Assembly: GCA_032690845.1 (NCBI GenBank)
Contig: CM064422.1
Span: forward strand, 4,836,001-4,900,000
DNA length: 64,000 bases
Source of the DNA: Eleusine coracana subsp. coracana
Taxonomy: Eukaryota > Streptophyta > Magnoliopsida > Poales > Poaceae
Reading direction: 5' to 3'
Position 1 is the stretch's first letter, and every line of letters starts with the position of its first letter. Made by a program: the position numbers and the translations under genes. Below the pieces are notes generated by a model that worked only from the letters and a program-made list of their open reading frames with translations, was not told the origin of the DNA and ran no database searches. Of the stretch, positions 45,248 through 58,805 are shown piece after piece.

Positions 45248-48200
45248 TCACTCGAGGTGGTCATGCGGCCGGAGCGACATGAACATGGCGGCGTAGTGCC
45301 TGAGCCTCCGGTCCCCGTCGTCGTCACCCGGCCCACCGACCACGTCGGCCGTCCTGGTCCTGGCCCTGTAGCGTCGCCATGCGAGCTGGATGTTGACGGC
45401 GGCCCAGGTGCGCCAGTTGGAGGAGTAGTATCGCGCCGTGCGCTTGAGCTTGTCGTTGGCGAACTTGTATCGGAAGTGCTCGGTGATGAACCGCAGGTCG
45501 GGCGCGTCGAGGCAGAACGCCTGCGCGGCCTCGACGCACTCGAACGTGGCGGACGAGGCCGGCAGGCGGTCCACGAACGGGCGGCGCAGGCACCACGACA
45601 GCAGCTCGTCGCCCAGGAAGTTGCCCGAGCCCAGCATGCAGGTGGCCACCACGCCCTTGGTCAGCGGCTGCGTGCTCCGGAGCTTCCCCTGCAGGATGAA
45701 CACCATCCGCTGCACCGGGTCGCCCTCCCGGATCACCTTCTCGCCGCTCGAGAACACCAGCGGCCGAAGCCGGTCGCAGATGTTGTCAAGGATCAGGTCG
45801 TCCATGCCGTGGAACAGAGGGACCTGCCAATAATGGAAACAGAGCATTTTTTTTTAATCTTACAATACGACGAGCAAAATCTTTTTTTTTAGAAAAAAAC
45901 TACAACGAGCAAAATCTTTGGAGAGAAACAAAACGAAAGAAGCGCCGTTACCTGTTTCACCAGCTCCAGGCAGAGGTAGCGTTTGATGTCTCGCCTCAGC
46001 CCTTCAGGCAAGTCCTTGATCATTTCCATCTCCTCGTCTCCAGTGACGGCCGCCCAGCGTTCACGCTCGTACTTACGGACCCGTTGCCTCAGGCGAGAAG
46101 GCAATTGCCTCCGCCTCATCCACCATTCCATGTCCCGGAACCGCAGCTGCATCTTCCGTTTCCTTGCCAGGACGGCGTGCAAGAATACCTGCAGGTTCAG
46201 TCAATTGTATTATATATTTAACGAACAACAGCAATTGATTCGAACAGAATAAATTTGGGTAGCGCTTCACCTGTATGTTTCCGATCAGTAGCGTGAAGAG
46301 CATTAAGCCACTGAGTACATTGATTATGCTGAATATCACCTCAAGACCATTACTTGTTGGCTCGAGGTCATTGCCAAAAGTACTGCACAGCAATTGACGG
46401 AATTGCATTAGTTTTATGAAGATATCGTAAATCAATTACTTTTGTAATAATCAAGAGCTGCTAAACATAATACGACAACAGCAAAAAGAATTTAAATAAC
46501 ATATTTTCTAGCTTTCAGTCAATAGTTTGTTACTTTGTGTTTTAATTTTTCTTTTATAGGATTATCTGTATAATAATTATAAACCATTGGATCTAGATCT
46601 AATGGCTCAAAGAGGTGACTGAAAATTATTCAAACTTCCAGTCAGCTGAAAATTAGCAAGTCCCTCTAAATAATGTAAGCAATACATGTAATGCAGGAAA
46701 CATTAAGAGTAGAGTACTTGGACCCGAATAAAAAAGTAATTCCTTCAAAGCAATTACCTAAGGGTCATGAGGCCCCAAAATATAGGATAGAGTATCTTAA
46801 CAGCAAGTGAATTGCTTGATATAACAGGTAGAGCCCCCTTGTAAATTCCATAGGCAAAGGATCCATTGCCACTTAGACATGTTGAAACGTTTTGTGGACT
46901 AAACGAAGTCATGTTACATGCTAATCCATTTTTGTTCGATGACCAGGGAAGGTGAAAACACAACTCCTTGGAACAGGCAAGTGATATAAGATCGCAACTG
47001 TTGTTTTGCTTGCATTCCTCCTGAAGGCACGAGGCGATGCGCTGGATTGCTAGAACATACCAACACCCACCTGCAATCTGAAAGTAGCAGAGTTGTTGAA
47101 TTATCAGCATTAAACATATAACTCCCTACACATAGTTCCTACTTTGGCCCCAACTTTTATGAATTCTATCATACTAGATTGCTTTTATTTTTTTATGCGA
47201 GGAAAGACTTTTTATTCTGAATTGGAAAAGTTATAAACAAAAAATCTCATCTAGGTAGAGATCAAATCTGATCTTTTACCATGCTTCTATTCATTGATTT
47301 CCACATATGTTATTGTTGGGGTAGTTTTCGTTTTCAGCAATAGTATGATTGATAACGTTAAGTCATGAACAGCTCAGCTTTATTACCATTTTCATATTTT
47401 CTGTTGTCTTTTGTAAGTTTTAACACAAATTAGAGAAGTCATAATATAGCTACAATAACATAAGTGGAACATATTGCCACGTAAATATGAGGTTGACTAC
47501 TGAAATATTTGTAGCTATTATAGATCAACCTTTGTTTTTCCCCTTTTGTAAATTGAAAACAAGTTTGGATAGACTAACAATCAAATATAAATGATTTACA
47601 TTCTCAATCACGTTCAAGGACACTCTGATACAGACTATGGGATTCCTATTTTCCAACTAACTAATGAGGAAGTGTATACTCACATGAGAAGCAGCAAAAT
47701 AGGCAAATAGATTTAGACCGAATCCCCACCATATTGTTCCGAAGATGTAACCAGTCACCTTCTGCATTTTCCGCATGATATGAATACTGTGGTACACCTT
47801 TGGGAGAAATTGAAATAAGAATATGAGCAGCAATATCGTCATGATAAGCTTTACTTCCTCTTCCCATATTAATTTTGGTATAACCAGCCAGAAGACGACC
47901 TGCAGAAATTTGATGAACCACCTAGCTTGTTGAGCAGAACAGAAGTTACAAACTAACAGGAAAAAATCATTTATCAATCTTATTAATGTCTTTCTCTCCT
48001 GTCTTTCACTATTAAGCTAATTAAAAAAAAGAATATAGAACAATTTTCTCTTCAGAAGTTATCCTCTGCGAATTGCTTTACTGACTTTTTGTGATAATTG
48101 AAGTCCTTTTATACATTGAAAACACTTCTCTCTAGAATACTGCTGCACATATATAGAACTAGTGCTTGTCGATATCTGCTATCTATTTCGAAGTAGCATA

Positions 48201-50564
48201 TCAACTTTTTTTAGACGACAACGTTATCTTTTCGATAGCATTGCGATGGCTCCTTTTCTGCTGTTAGAAGATAAACACTTGCAAAAAAGAAGCAGTGAGT
48301 CGTACAAGTAATACATGACAACAAGAGTACTCTGGAACAGCTGAACTCTGGACAATTAGGCATGTTGTCATTCATCAGTCCATTCAGAACAATAATTTCA
48401 CTTCATTTTCAATGAAGCATCAGCCTATCCTATCAATAATCCATTCTTTGATATCATAATGATAGATTAACATTTGTGTGGGCATGACTGGTTCAAACAA
48501 GATCTAGACCATACATACCATGCGGCCACGCACCACATAATTATTGGCAAGCGCAATTATACGAAACAAAAACGAATATGTTCACAATATTACATGACAA
48601 AAGCTATCCGTCTCTTGGAAACGTGAGCGGGTCATCTGAACGACAAAGACTGATAAATACTCTTAAGAAGTAAAAATAAATAAATCGATGGGAATATCCC
48701 TATAACAGCAGCCACATGAGCGTCTGGTCTCAACTCTCAAGCAATGGCAGAGGCGAAATGGGAATATCCTGTTGTACTGCAGGACAAGTCACAATTTTAC
48801 ACTTGGAACACTTGTCTTGATGCAAATAAGATGGAGTGGTGGGGCAACTGAAAACTGTAGACATGCCAAAAAGCAGCCCTACCATGAGCACCACGCTGAT
48901 ATGGATCGCCGAATTATCATTTCAGTTACTATCAATGATGCTTTCTTTTTTCACACTGCATGATTTGCATCCATGGTCATTTTCAAATACCACCACCACA
49001 ATCATCGGAGTAGTGCTATTATCTTTCCGTACTGATTGCTCCGTAAGCGTATGGAACTTTATCATCTATACTACTGCCTTTTTTTTTTCAGACTGAACTG
49101 TCTAACAATCACTGGAGCAGGTTACGTTTTTTTTTTAAGTGTCTAGTGGCAGGACATAAAATAGAGTAACCACGCCAATAGGCTGTCATATGCTATATGC
49201 ATCGCGGAACAGTCACTTTCTTTGCTGTTTTCTTCCTTGAGCAAGGTTTCCGTACACAGTTGTTCCGTACCGATTGTTCCGTAAGAACATCAAACTCTAC
49301 CGTCTACGACTAATTTCAACCTGAATTCTCAAGACCCCCAATGATTAGGATCAGGACGCTTCAAGAAAACAAACGCCAGCCCAGCCACCACACACGCCTG
49401 GCACTGCCAGCATTGCAGATTACCCCGCATCGCTATCTGGCAGCAGAAACATGATGCAATTGACACATCAGCTCGCTACTAGACACTGTTGTACCTTAAG
49501 GTACCCGTGCGTGGCCTAGTGATGACAGATGACATGGAGCCAAGTGCGTCGTGCACTGTAGCAGAAGCAGACACGAGGCATGTCCGCAATTTTGGTGCGT
49601 TTGATCCCTCAGACCCTCTCGCCTACACGGTTCCAGCGTTCGGTTGGGGAATGCTTGTTCGCAAAATTTTTCATCATGGTTTATAAAAAAAATCGTCTGA
49701 CTGACCTGCGGGATGGGGAGGATGACGTAGAGGTCGAACCAGAGTCCCTTGAGCGACCTGGCGTAGTGCGCGGCGATGGCGCGCGCGTCCCACACGAGCT
49801 TGCCGCAGCCGACGACGAGCGACTCGCGGGAGACGTATGCGAGGCGGAACTGGAGGAGCACGTGGCCCAGGTGTCCCACGTCGGCGAAGGTCCGCAGCGC
49901 GGTGAGGGCGGCGGCGAGGCCGGCGTCCATGTACATGCAGGGCCGGCCCGCGCGGCCGACGGAGAGCGCGTAGAAGAAGAGCGGGTCCACCGCCAGCGCC
50001 GCGGCCCGGCCCATCAGGATCCACCGGTTCCACCGCTGCACCCGCTTGCTCCGCGGGTCCAGCACCGGCCCGAACAGCCACCGCGCCGCCGCCGACGAGG
50101 AGGAGATCGGTTGTTGGGCCTGGACGGGCACTAGCGAGGAGCCCGCGTCCGCGTCCCAGTCCGGCGAGTGGACCTGGTCGCAGGTCGTCGAGTGGAACGC
50201 CGGCACGCCGGGCTGCGTGCACGCGTAGCACTCGCCTGCCGGTGGGCCCGCCGCTGAACGGCCGCTGCCCCCCGCCTCCTCGTCCCGGACCGCGCCGGCG
50301 CCCGGGCTCCCCCTGATTCCATCACACGCTCGCTCGAGCAGCCTTGTTGTGCCAAGAAAACAAACACGGGTAATAATATAAGATCGATCGCCGAGAAACA
50401 AACAACATCAAAATCAAAAACACCTATTATATTGCTAAGAAGAAGCCGAACGCTTGGAGCTACTAGCATTCAGAGAGTCTCCCGGCCGGAAGGGAGAAGC
50501 GACAAGGGAGGCGGGGAAGGAAGCACCTCTTGGGGAGCGAGCGGAGGATGGCGAGGGAAGGCAT
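45248..50564 (-). CDS. Cyclic nucleotide-gated ion channel, CNGC2-like
   Basis: Minus-strand exons, from the start: 50564-50464 (tentative), 50306-49706, 47899-47684, 47077-46758, 46382-46271, 46188-45952 and 45823-45248. This gives 720 aa, very near the length of Arabidopsis CNGC2. The N-terminal block ECYACTQPGVPAFHSTTCD and DPRSKRVQRWNRWILMGRA are diagnostic of the CNGC2/4 clade. Six membrane segments run through exons 2-5. The pore reads LMTLSTFGNDLEPTSN, so the filter triplet is GND. Exon 6 has the C-linker (WWMRRRQLPSRLRQRVRKYE). Exon 7 has the cyclic-nucleotide-binding domain (about 530-640), the IQ-type calmodulin site (NIQLAWRRYR, about 673-682) and the tail YAAMFMSLRPHDHLE. The family conducts calcium at the plasma membrane and acts in immunity and development. 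The first exon (MPSLAILRSL) and its intron 50307-50463 are a best guess chosen because they restore frame; an in-frame ATG at 50401 without splicing would give 718 aa with an unlikely N terminus. Confidence 0.88.
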
Positions 50565-52523
50565 GTCCCGTCCACGGCGGTAACCATGAAACAATCAAAC
50601 ACCGAGCGCCTGAGCTATAACTGTGGAGCGCGGCTCTCGTGTCTCGGATGGGTAAGTAGAGACAGAGAGAGCGTGTGATGAATCATGAGGAGGGGTGCTG
50701 CCGCGGTGGAGGGGTCCAACTGTGCGCGGGCCCGGGTAACATGTCGACGTGGCGCGCGGGTGCGCCGTGCCTATGCACCGAGCCACCGAGCCGCACCTAC
50801 CTCTACACGTCCCCGTCACGTTCGCAGCACAGGTGAGCCGCGCGCATCATCAAGTGCGACGGACCTGTCCACGATTTCGCCTACAAATGCGTATCTGCAT
50901 CTCTGTGATGGGTCTGCGTCACTGCATATGTTGAGATGTTTAGGAAAACCGTACTTCCAAGTGTTTTGTGTTTACGTGCAAATCCTTCGAGAATTTTTCG
51001 AAGGGAATATGAAGTTTGAAAAAGGCTAACACATGGACCGCGCTAACCTTGTTAAACACTTGCGTTTGCCGTTCTACGGCGGAGAGAGTGATTCATTGCC
51101 CCGGCTCCGGTCGCCGGCGATGATGCGGAAACCGCCGGGATTTCGTTCGTCACTCGGCAGGATGGGCGGTGCATGCGCTTGGTCTACGCATGCGACGGGA
51201 GTGTACTTGGGTGCAGCCCTATGTGGGCCTGGGAGCTGGGCTATGAATTCGCATATGCTTGGTACGTAGCTTGGGCTGGTGGGGCCGACTGTTGAGGCTG
51301 GCTGGGCCTGAAGTAGTAGGATTGGACAACATGGTCCACTACTGTACTGTTCGCAAAACTTCACTTCCTCTTTTTCTTTTGCCCCGGGAATAATAAATCT
51401 CGCAAAAACTTTCATTCCTACTCTGGCCAACATAGAGATGATCATACTATCTACGACGTCTGCACTAACGGTTGTTCAGACTGCCTGGGTACGCCGGGTA
51501 AGGGCCAGAAGCGTCAGCGAAGATCTTTCATCACCATTGCTGTTGATGGTTTGGTTTTGTCGGCTGAATAAGGTTGTGTCTTCAATCTTCAAAAGGGAAA
51601 TCTTTGCAGCTATTGCATATTTTTTTAGACAAAACAGCATCTTCACGGAAAGACGCATCCGTATGAGAAGGAGAGTTTATGCCTTGAAGAAACGGAACTG
51701 AATACCAACCCATGTAGTTCAGCCCACTGAAAGGTTCTGCCATGTATGGTTTACGAATCTTCCACCTTGTTTACTTCACGGTACAATAAAAATCTTCTCC
51801 CTCATTTTTTAATGATGCAACAACATTCTCTTTATACACTGCAGTCGTGCAGTTTAATGTATGCTACTGTTCCATAAAAAAAGTGTGTGTTATTGCCAAA
51901 TGACTCAAGAAGTCAAAAAAAAAAAAAAAGGATTCACTAGAGGCCAAACAAACTGCAACAAACTAATAAATGTACAAAGTCTTTTTCTGCTCTGCCCTTT
52001 CCCTTTCACTCGTTCCATCACATGAACCAACATGCATCGTCATGCTTTCACGAAATCGCGTGTCCGTAAGCAAAGAGAACGAGAGAAGCCAAAAAGCTCT
52101 GGAAAAGGACTGTTTAGAAAAGGAAAAAATTCCAGAAGCTTAGGCAACAATGCTCTTCTGTAAAAGATACTTAGCTGGAAAAACTGACAAAAAGGAACAG
52201 CCGCCTAATATAATACATACAAATTTCGTTAGGAAAAGTGAGTAATTCTCAGCCGTTGAGGCGTGGCAGAAGGATACAAATCGAACCAACGGCACATGAA
52301 CCACGCGCCCTTGCCGTGCACTGGGCTCCAGCCCCACAGAGCAGTGGCACTACACGTGCATTGGCCACCATTGCGCGGACACTGGGATCGGCACGGCGCA
52401 CGGTGAAGGGGAGAGAAAGAGATATTTTAAGCAAAGGAGCCCCTTGAATTCCTCCTCCTCGGCCTCGCGAACCCATCACTCACACATCACACCGCACGCA
52501 TCGCTGCACTGCACGCGCCAGCA
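50565..52523. promoter_or_regulatory. Divergent intergenic region between the CNGC2-like gene and Pho1
   Basis: About 2 kb separating two head-to-head genes, so it holds both promoters. A T/A-rich, low-GC part is seen around 51.7-52.2 kb and a GC-rich part at both ends. No coding sequence recognised. I cannot assign a TATA box with confidence. Confidence 0.45.
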
Positions 52524-55500
52524 ATGGCGTCCACCGCCTCGCCGCCGCTGCAGCTCGCTACCGCCTTCCGCCCCGTCGCCTTCGCCGGCGGGGGCGGGGC
52601 GCTTCTCGGGGGAGTCGCGCGCGGTGGGTCCGATGCGGGGCGGGGGCGAGCGCGGCGTCACCCGCCTGTCGCGGCGCGGAGCGTGGCCAGCGATCGGGAC
52701 GTCCAGGGCCCTGTCTCGCCAGAGGAAGGTACGCGGCCTTGTTCCACAACCGATTCTGATGTATCAAGCACTTGTTATAGGCAATGCGGTTAGAATTACT
52801 GTTGATGCGACGGTGATCCCCGTCCGGTGCGCTGTGCGTTCCGTAACCGTGTTCGAAATGCTGGTGCCTGATGGTGGGTTGGCAGATTAGTTCTTCAACC
52901 GTGGGGATGGGTTGACATTTATCTGCACTTGTTGGATTGTCAGATGATTGCCAATTTCGTGTTTGAAACGGAAAATGTGTCGTCCCTGCACTGAACGAGT
53001 GAAATATGTCTGATGAAATGCGAATTTCGCTATTTCTAGTTTGGATGCTGGATTGCGTGCTCTTGTTCTTTTGTATGATGGTGCAGTATACGTCATCGTG
53101 GTGTGGTTAGAAGAGTGTATCATATTCTGAGACAGTTTCTTTTCTGAAGGTGTCTGACACAGTGGTGCGATTTCAGGATCATTGAACTAGCAGACAATAT
53201 AAAAAGCATCAGTGTACTAGATAGGATATTCAGTGACTATCTAGCCGTAACTAGTTGTTGTGCCTGTAAAATAAAATGTGGCACACCTCGTTTTTAAAAT
53301 TCAGTTATGTCTGCACTTGTTGCAGTTGATAAAATAATGTATGTGGCACATGCAGGATGCTGTGAAAGAATTTTTCACACTAGTTCAACCGTGTCCATTC
53401 ATTTATTTCAGTTATGTTTAAGATAACTACACTCTTAGCCTTACGGTGTAGGTTAATCTTTCAGAATCTGAAATTATGGTCTTGTGAAACAGGGCTTCCG
53501 AGTATGCTAAATTCCATCGACTCGTCTGCCATTGCATCAAACATCAAGCACCATGCAGAGTTCAAACCCTTGTTCTCTCCAGAGCACTTTTCGCCCCTAA
53601 AGGCTTACCATGCGACTGCTAAAAGTGTTCTTGACGCACTGCTAATAAATTGGAACGCAACTTATGATTATTACAACAAGGCAAACGTAAAGCAAGCATA
53701 TTACTTATCCATGGAGTTTTTACAGGTGCCACAACCTCGTTCCTTTAACCTCATCATTTAACTTGTATTAAATGAGTCATTGTATTCATTTGATTATTTC
53801 TCTTTTCAATAAAATAGGGACGAGCTCTCACTAATGCTATTGGCAACCTAGAGCTAACTGGAAAATATGCAGAAGCACTAAAACAACTTGGACAGAACCT
53901 AGAGGATGTTGCTAGCCAGGTAAGGAGTTTTTTTAAGGAGTTGGTTCTTAGTTCATACCAAAACTTGCTATGCATTTTTATTTATAAACAAAATACTAAA
54001 TATTCACATCTTATTATTTTTTTGGATATTCACATTCACATCTTATTATCAGTTTCCATTTGCTATGATCTGGCTTCTTCATATAGCTTTCACAATGAGT
54101 TGCGCTATGAAATTTTATGACAATAAAAGTCTATTGATGCCAACAATGCATGTGTTGCCATCCTAAGATTTGTATATGTTACATTAAAATGAATCAGGAA
54201 CCAGATGCTGCCCTTGGAAATGGTGGTCTAGGCCGTCTGGCTTCATGCTTTTTGGATTCTTTGGCCACTCTAAATTATCCAGCATGGGGATATGGACTTC
54301 GCTATAAATATGGTCTGTTTAAGCAGATCATAACAAAAGATGGTCAAGAGGAGGTTGCTGAGGACTGGCTAGAGGTACTGATAGTCCTTTTTTTTTCACT
54401 GTTTGATCTCCAAAGTACTCCCTCTGGTTTCTAATATTTGATACTAGGACACCTTTTCTCAGTTCAATTTATGCTGAGAAGAGCTGTTTTAACATCAAGT
54501 ATGAAAACTGGAGAGTATTTATTTCTTTGGTATATTGGTCAGAATGGTTGACTGTTTAAAGTCTGTCTGTTAGCTTGTTGTGACATTTATTGCTGCATAA
54601 TTACTGCAGATGGGGTATCCATGGGAGATTGTGAGAAATGATGTCTCTTATCCTGTGAAATTCTATGGTAAAGTTGTTGAAGGCACTGATGGAAGGAAGC
54701 ACTGGATTGGAGGAGAAAATATCAAGGCTGTGGCACATGACGTCCCTATTCCCGGCTACAAAACTAGAGTTACTAATAATCTTCGTCTTTGGTCAACAAC
54801 TGTACCATCAAAAGATTTCGACTTGGGAGCTTTTAATGCTGGAGATCATGTTAAGGCCAATGAAGCTCATCTTAATGCTGAAAAGGTCCAATTTATATAA
54901 ATTTTCCTTATGACTAATTAACTGTCAGCAGTCTAATGTTTGGCAAGCTACAAATGTCCAGCTACATTACATCCGTAACCTCTTGATTTGGGGTTAGTTT
55001 TTTAGCACGTCATTTGTTTCACTTCTTGCTGCACCTTCTGATTTGTAATTAAATAAAGTTAGAGTAAGCATCTGCACTAAAAAGGGCTGACAAGATAGGG
55101 TTCCGGGTTCCCATATTCCACGGCATGTGAGTTGTATTGTTGTGCATCAACTGTGTGTTGGGTAGTATCCTTATCGTCATATATTTGGTTATTGGGATTT
55201 AGCTACATTTTAGGTTATAGTTCATTGTGTTAAGCGGTTGTAATATTCATAGTTTTGATGACCTCATACTTGAGATTCCCACAACCCTCCCCAGCTTATG
55301 TTTGATTTACTGATATTTTTTTTGTCATGCCAGATATGCCATATATTGTATCCTGGCGATGAATCACAGGAGGGTAAAATTCTGCGCTTGAAGCAACAGT
55401 ATACGCTATGCTCAGCATCACTACAAGATATTGTTGCTCGTTTTGAGAGTAGAGCTGGTGATTCTGTCAAGTGGGAGGATTTTCCCTCCAAAGTTGCAGT

Positions 55501-58500
55501 GCAGATGAATGACACTCATCCAACTCTATGCATTCCCGAGTTAATGAGAATACTGATCGATGTTAAGGGATTGAGCTGGGATGAGGCATGGAGTATTACA
55601 GAAAGGTATTACCAAGTCTTCTAGAGGATTATTCCTAGTAACAGGGACTCCTGTTTGATTTATTTTCATTTCCTTTGTGTCCAAATTTACTCTTTTGCAT
55701 TAATTTCTCATTCATATTGCATTCCAATAGTGAATAATTTACCGACCATTTCCAGAACGGTGGCATACACTAACCATACGGTGCTTCCTGAAGCTCTAGA
55801 GAAGTGGAGCTTGGATATAATGCAGAAACTTCTGCCTCGACATGTTGAGATCATAGAAACAATTGATGAGGAGGTCTTAGTTGTGCAGCAAATCTATGAA
55901 AAATTATTTCTTAATCTTTAAGTTGACTTATGCTTACGTTTCTCTATCCTTGATCTGAAACAGCTGATAAATACCATAGTCTCAAAATATGGTACCGAAG
56001 ATACTTCACTATTGAAAAAGAAGCTGCAAGAAATGAGGATTTTAGACAATGTCGACCTTCCAGCTTCTGTCGCCAAGCTATTTATTATACCTAAAGAGAA
56101 AAAGGAACCTCCTTCTAAATTGAAGCAGAAATTACTTGTTAAGTCTTTGGACACTATTGATGAGGAGGAGACTGAATTGAAAGAAGAAGCAGAGGCAACA
56201 GTTCTTTCTGAGATGATCGAGGAAAAAGTTGAATCTGATGATATTGAGGGAGAAGAAGAAGATTCTGAGGACGAGTTAGATCCATTTGTAAAATGGAACC
56301 CTAAGCTACCAAGAGTTGTCCGCATGGCAAACCTGTGTGTTGTGGGTGGGCACTCAGTAAATGGTGTAGCTGAAATTCACAGTGAAATTGTGAAACAGGA
56401 GGTGTTTAACAGTTTTTATGAGGTATTTACCTGAGTCTTGGTTATCTTATTGTCAAACTATTGCCATAATCATTTACATATCCTATTCAACATCTGTTCA
56501 TTTGATCTGTCTTTGACAGATGTGGCCAACTAAGTTCCAGAATAAAACAAATGGAGTAACTCCTAGGCGTTGGATCCTTTTTTGCAATCCTGAATTAAGT
56601 TCAATAATTTCGAAATGGATAGGGTCAGATGACTGGGTTCTTAACACCGGCAAACTTGCAGAACTGAAGAAGGTGCTTCAAGTAGTTTTGCTATTTACTT
56701 TCAAGTTTCTCTGTTAAGTATAGATTATTCATACTAAAACCAGTTCGTGTTGTAACAGTTTGCTGATAACAAAGATCTGCAATCAGAGTGGCGGGCTGCT
56801 AAAAGGACTAACAAGATGAAGGTCGTCTCTCTTATAAGAGAGAAGACAGGATATATAGTCAGTCCAGATGCAATGTTTGATGTGCAGGTATATTCCTAGC
56901 AGAAAACATCAGGGAACACAAATGAACTGGTGCTAAAGCATATATATATCTGGTTGTTTAAGTCATCGTTTCAGTTATAAACTTCCATTGAAAAACAACA
57001 CTGGTTACCTCTACATATCCTCATTTTCTTGTCACAAATTTTGTCTTGTGTTGGTCGACTTAGTTTCTGCACCTGTATTCCTTAGGTGAAAAGGATACAT
57101 GAGTATAAAAGGCAGTTGCTAAATATCCTCGGAATTGTTTACCGGTACAAGAAAATGAAAGAAATGAGTTCAAAAGAAAGAACAACAAACTTTGTTCCAA
57201 GGGTTTGCATATTTGGTGGAAAAGCATTTGCGACATATATACAGGCAAAAAGGATTGTGAAGTTTATTACAGATGTTGCAGCTACTGTAAACCATGATCC
57301 AGACATTGGTGATTTATTGAAGGTAATTTTTCCTTTGTACACCATTTTTCATCCTTGAAGTTCTCATCTAGCATATTTCATTAATTACCTCACTGCTACT
57401 AAAAAGTTACATTCTGGATGCAGATGCTTGTATAACTACCCTGTTTAAATCAGAAAACTGATAGTTACACTCTGTATTAAATTGCACTTTTTTTTTCGTT
57501 TTTATCCAGGTTGTATTTGTTCCAGATTATAATGTTAGTGTTGCTGAGACGCTCATTCCTGCCAGTGAATTGTCCCAGCATATCAGGTAATTCTCTGGTT
57601 ACTTACATTCTTAGATAAATGCAAAGAATTTTTACCCAAAATGGTACATGTGGAAAATTTCTTGTTGTTGTTTAACACTCGTATGGTCCATTCAGTACTG
57701 CGGGAATGGAGGCTAGTGGGACCAGCAACATGAAGTTTGCAATGAATGGTTGCATTCTTATTGGAACTTTGGATGGTGCAAATGTGGAAATCAGAGAGGA
57801 GGTTGGAGAGGAAAACTTTTTCCTTTTTGGTGCAGAGGCACATGAAATTGCTGGTTTGCGGAAAGAGAGAGCTGAGGGAAAGGTACCACAACAACTCATA
57901 TTCTGAATTACTGATGTTTTTTTTTTTTTTGCCAAGCTAGTAAGTCTTTATGTGTGGTCCACATAGTGCAGCTCGAACAAATTCGTTATGTGACTTTTTT
58001 TTTTTTGCTTTTCTATATGTGTAGTTTATGCCTGACCCAAGATTTGAGGAGGTTAAGGAGTTTGTCCGCAGTGGCGTCTTTGGAACTTATAACTATGATG
58101 AATTGATGGGTTCTTTGGAAGGGAATGAAGGTTATGGACGTGCAGATTATTTTCTTGTTGGCAAGGACTTCCCCAGTTACATTGAATGCCAGGAAAAAGT
58201 TGATGAAGCGTACCGAGATCAGGAAGTAAGTTCTCTGACTGACTCCATAGTCTCTGGACACGTCTATGTAGAATGATTATGCAAAACTTTCACTACACGA
58301 TAACATAGTTAAATCATGAAAACACTTTCAATTTCAATTGCTGTCAGAGAACTCTGTTGCAACTTCTATGCCCATTTTTTAGGTTACATTTTAAGTCAAC
58401 TAAGCGACCGAAGGTAAATGTATGCTAAATTTCTCATGTTAAATTATCTGCAAGTTCGGTTGTGAAGAGTAGAAAAGGCATGGTTCCGCTTTGAAGAAAT

Positions 58501-58805
58501 TCTGAAAATAGATCAAATCTGCATTTTCATTTCTGTGCATTTTGCTTTGATTTGTTATTTTGGCTGTCTCCACCTATTTGGCTAGCACTTAGACCATTCT
58601 GTTAACATTGCTACTCGTTCATTGCCTATCGGCGAATACTGAAAATGCTAGCTAGTCCTAATCATGTATGCATATTGCCCTACTGCAGTTGTGGACAAGG
58701 ATGTCTATTCTCAACACAGCTGGTTCGGCCAAGTTCAGCAGCGACCGGACAATCCATCAATATGCCAAGGACATATGGGATATCAAACCTGTGACCCTGC
58801 CCTAG
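52524..58805 (+). CDS. PHO1: Alpha-glucan phosphorylase, plastidial L-type (starch phosphorylase Pho1)
   Basis: Fifteen exons: 52524-52728, 53493-53725, 53818-53919, 54198-54374, 54610-54885, 55334-55605, 55756-55873, 55964-56422, 56520-56672, 56759-56887, 57086-57322, 57510-57586, 57696-57882, 58025-58225 and 58689-58805. The sum is 2,943 nt, 980 aa, in frame with GT-AG borders. The first about 60 residues (MASTASPPLQLATAF, then Arg/Gly/Ala-rich) form a plastid transit peptide. The catalytic parts include YYLSMEFLQGR, EPDAALGNGGLGRLA, MNDTHPTL, NKTNGVTPRRW, VKRIHEYKRQLLN and the PLP-lysine loop MEASGTSNMKFAMNG (Lys about 826). An acidic, Lys/Glu-rich insert at about 505-575 (PKEKKEPPSK to SEDELDP) is the L78-type loop that marks the plastid isozyme. 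It reversibly transfers glucose between glucose-1-phosphate and the non-reducing ends of alpha-1,4-glucans and is tied to starch initiation in endosperm. No broken site seen. Confidence 0.97.

Noticed and set aside
49580..50134. 184-codon plus-strand frame
   Set aside because: Antisense of the first large CNGC exon, which has clear family motifs.
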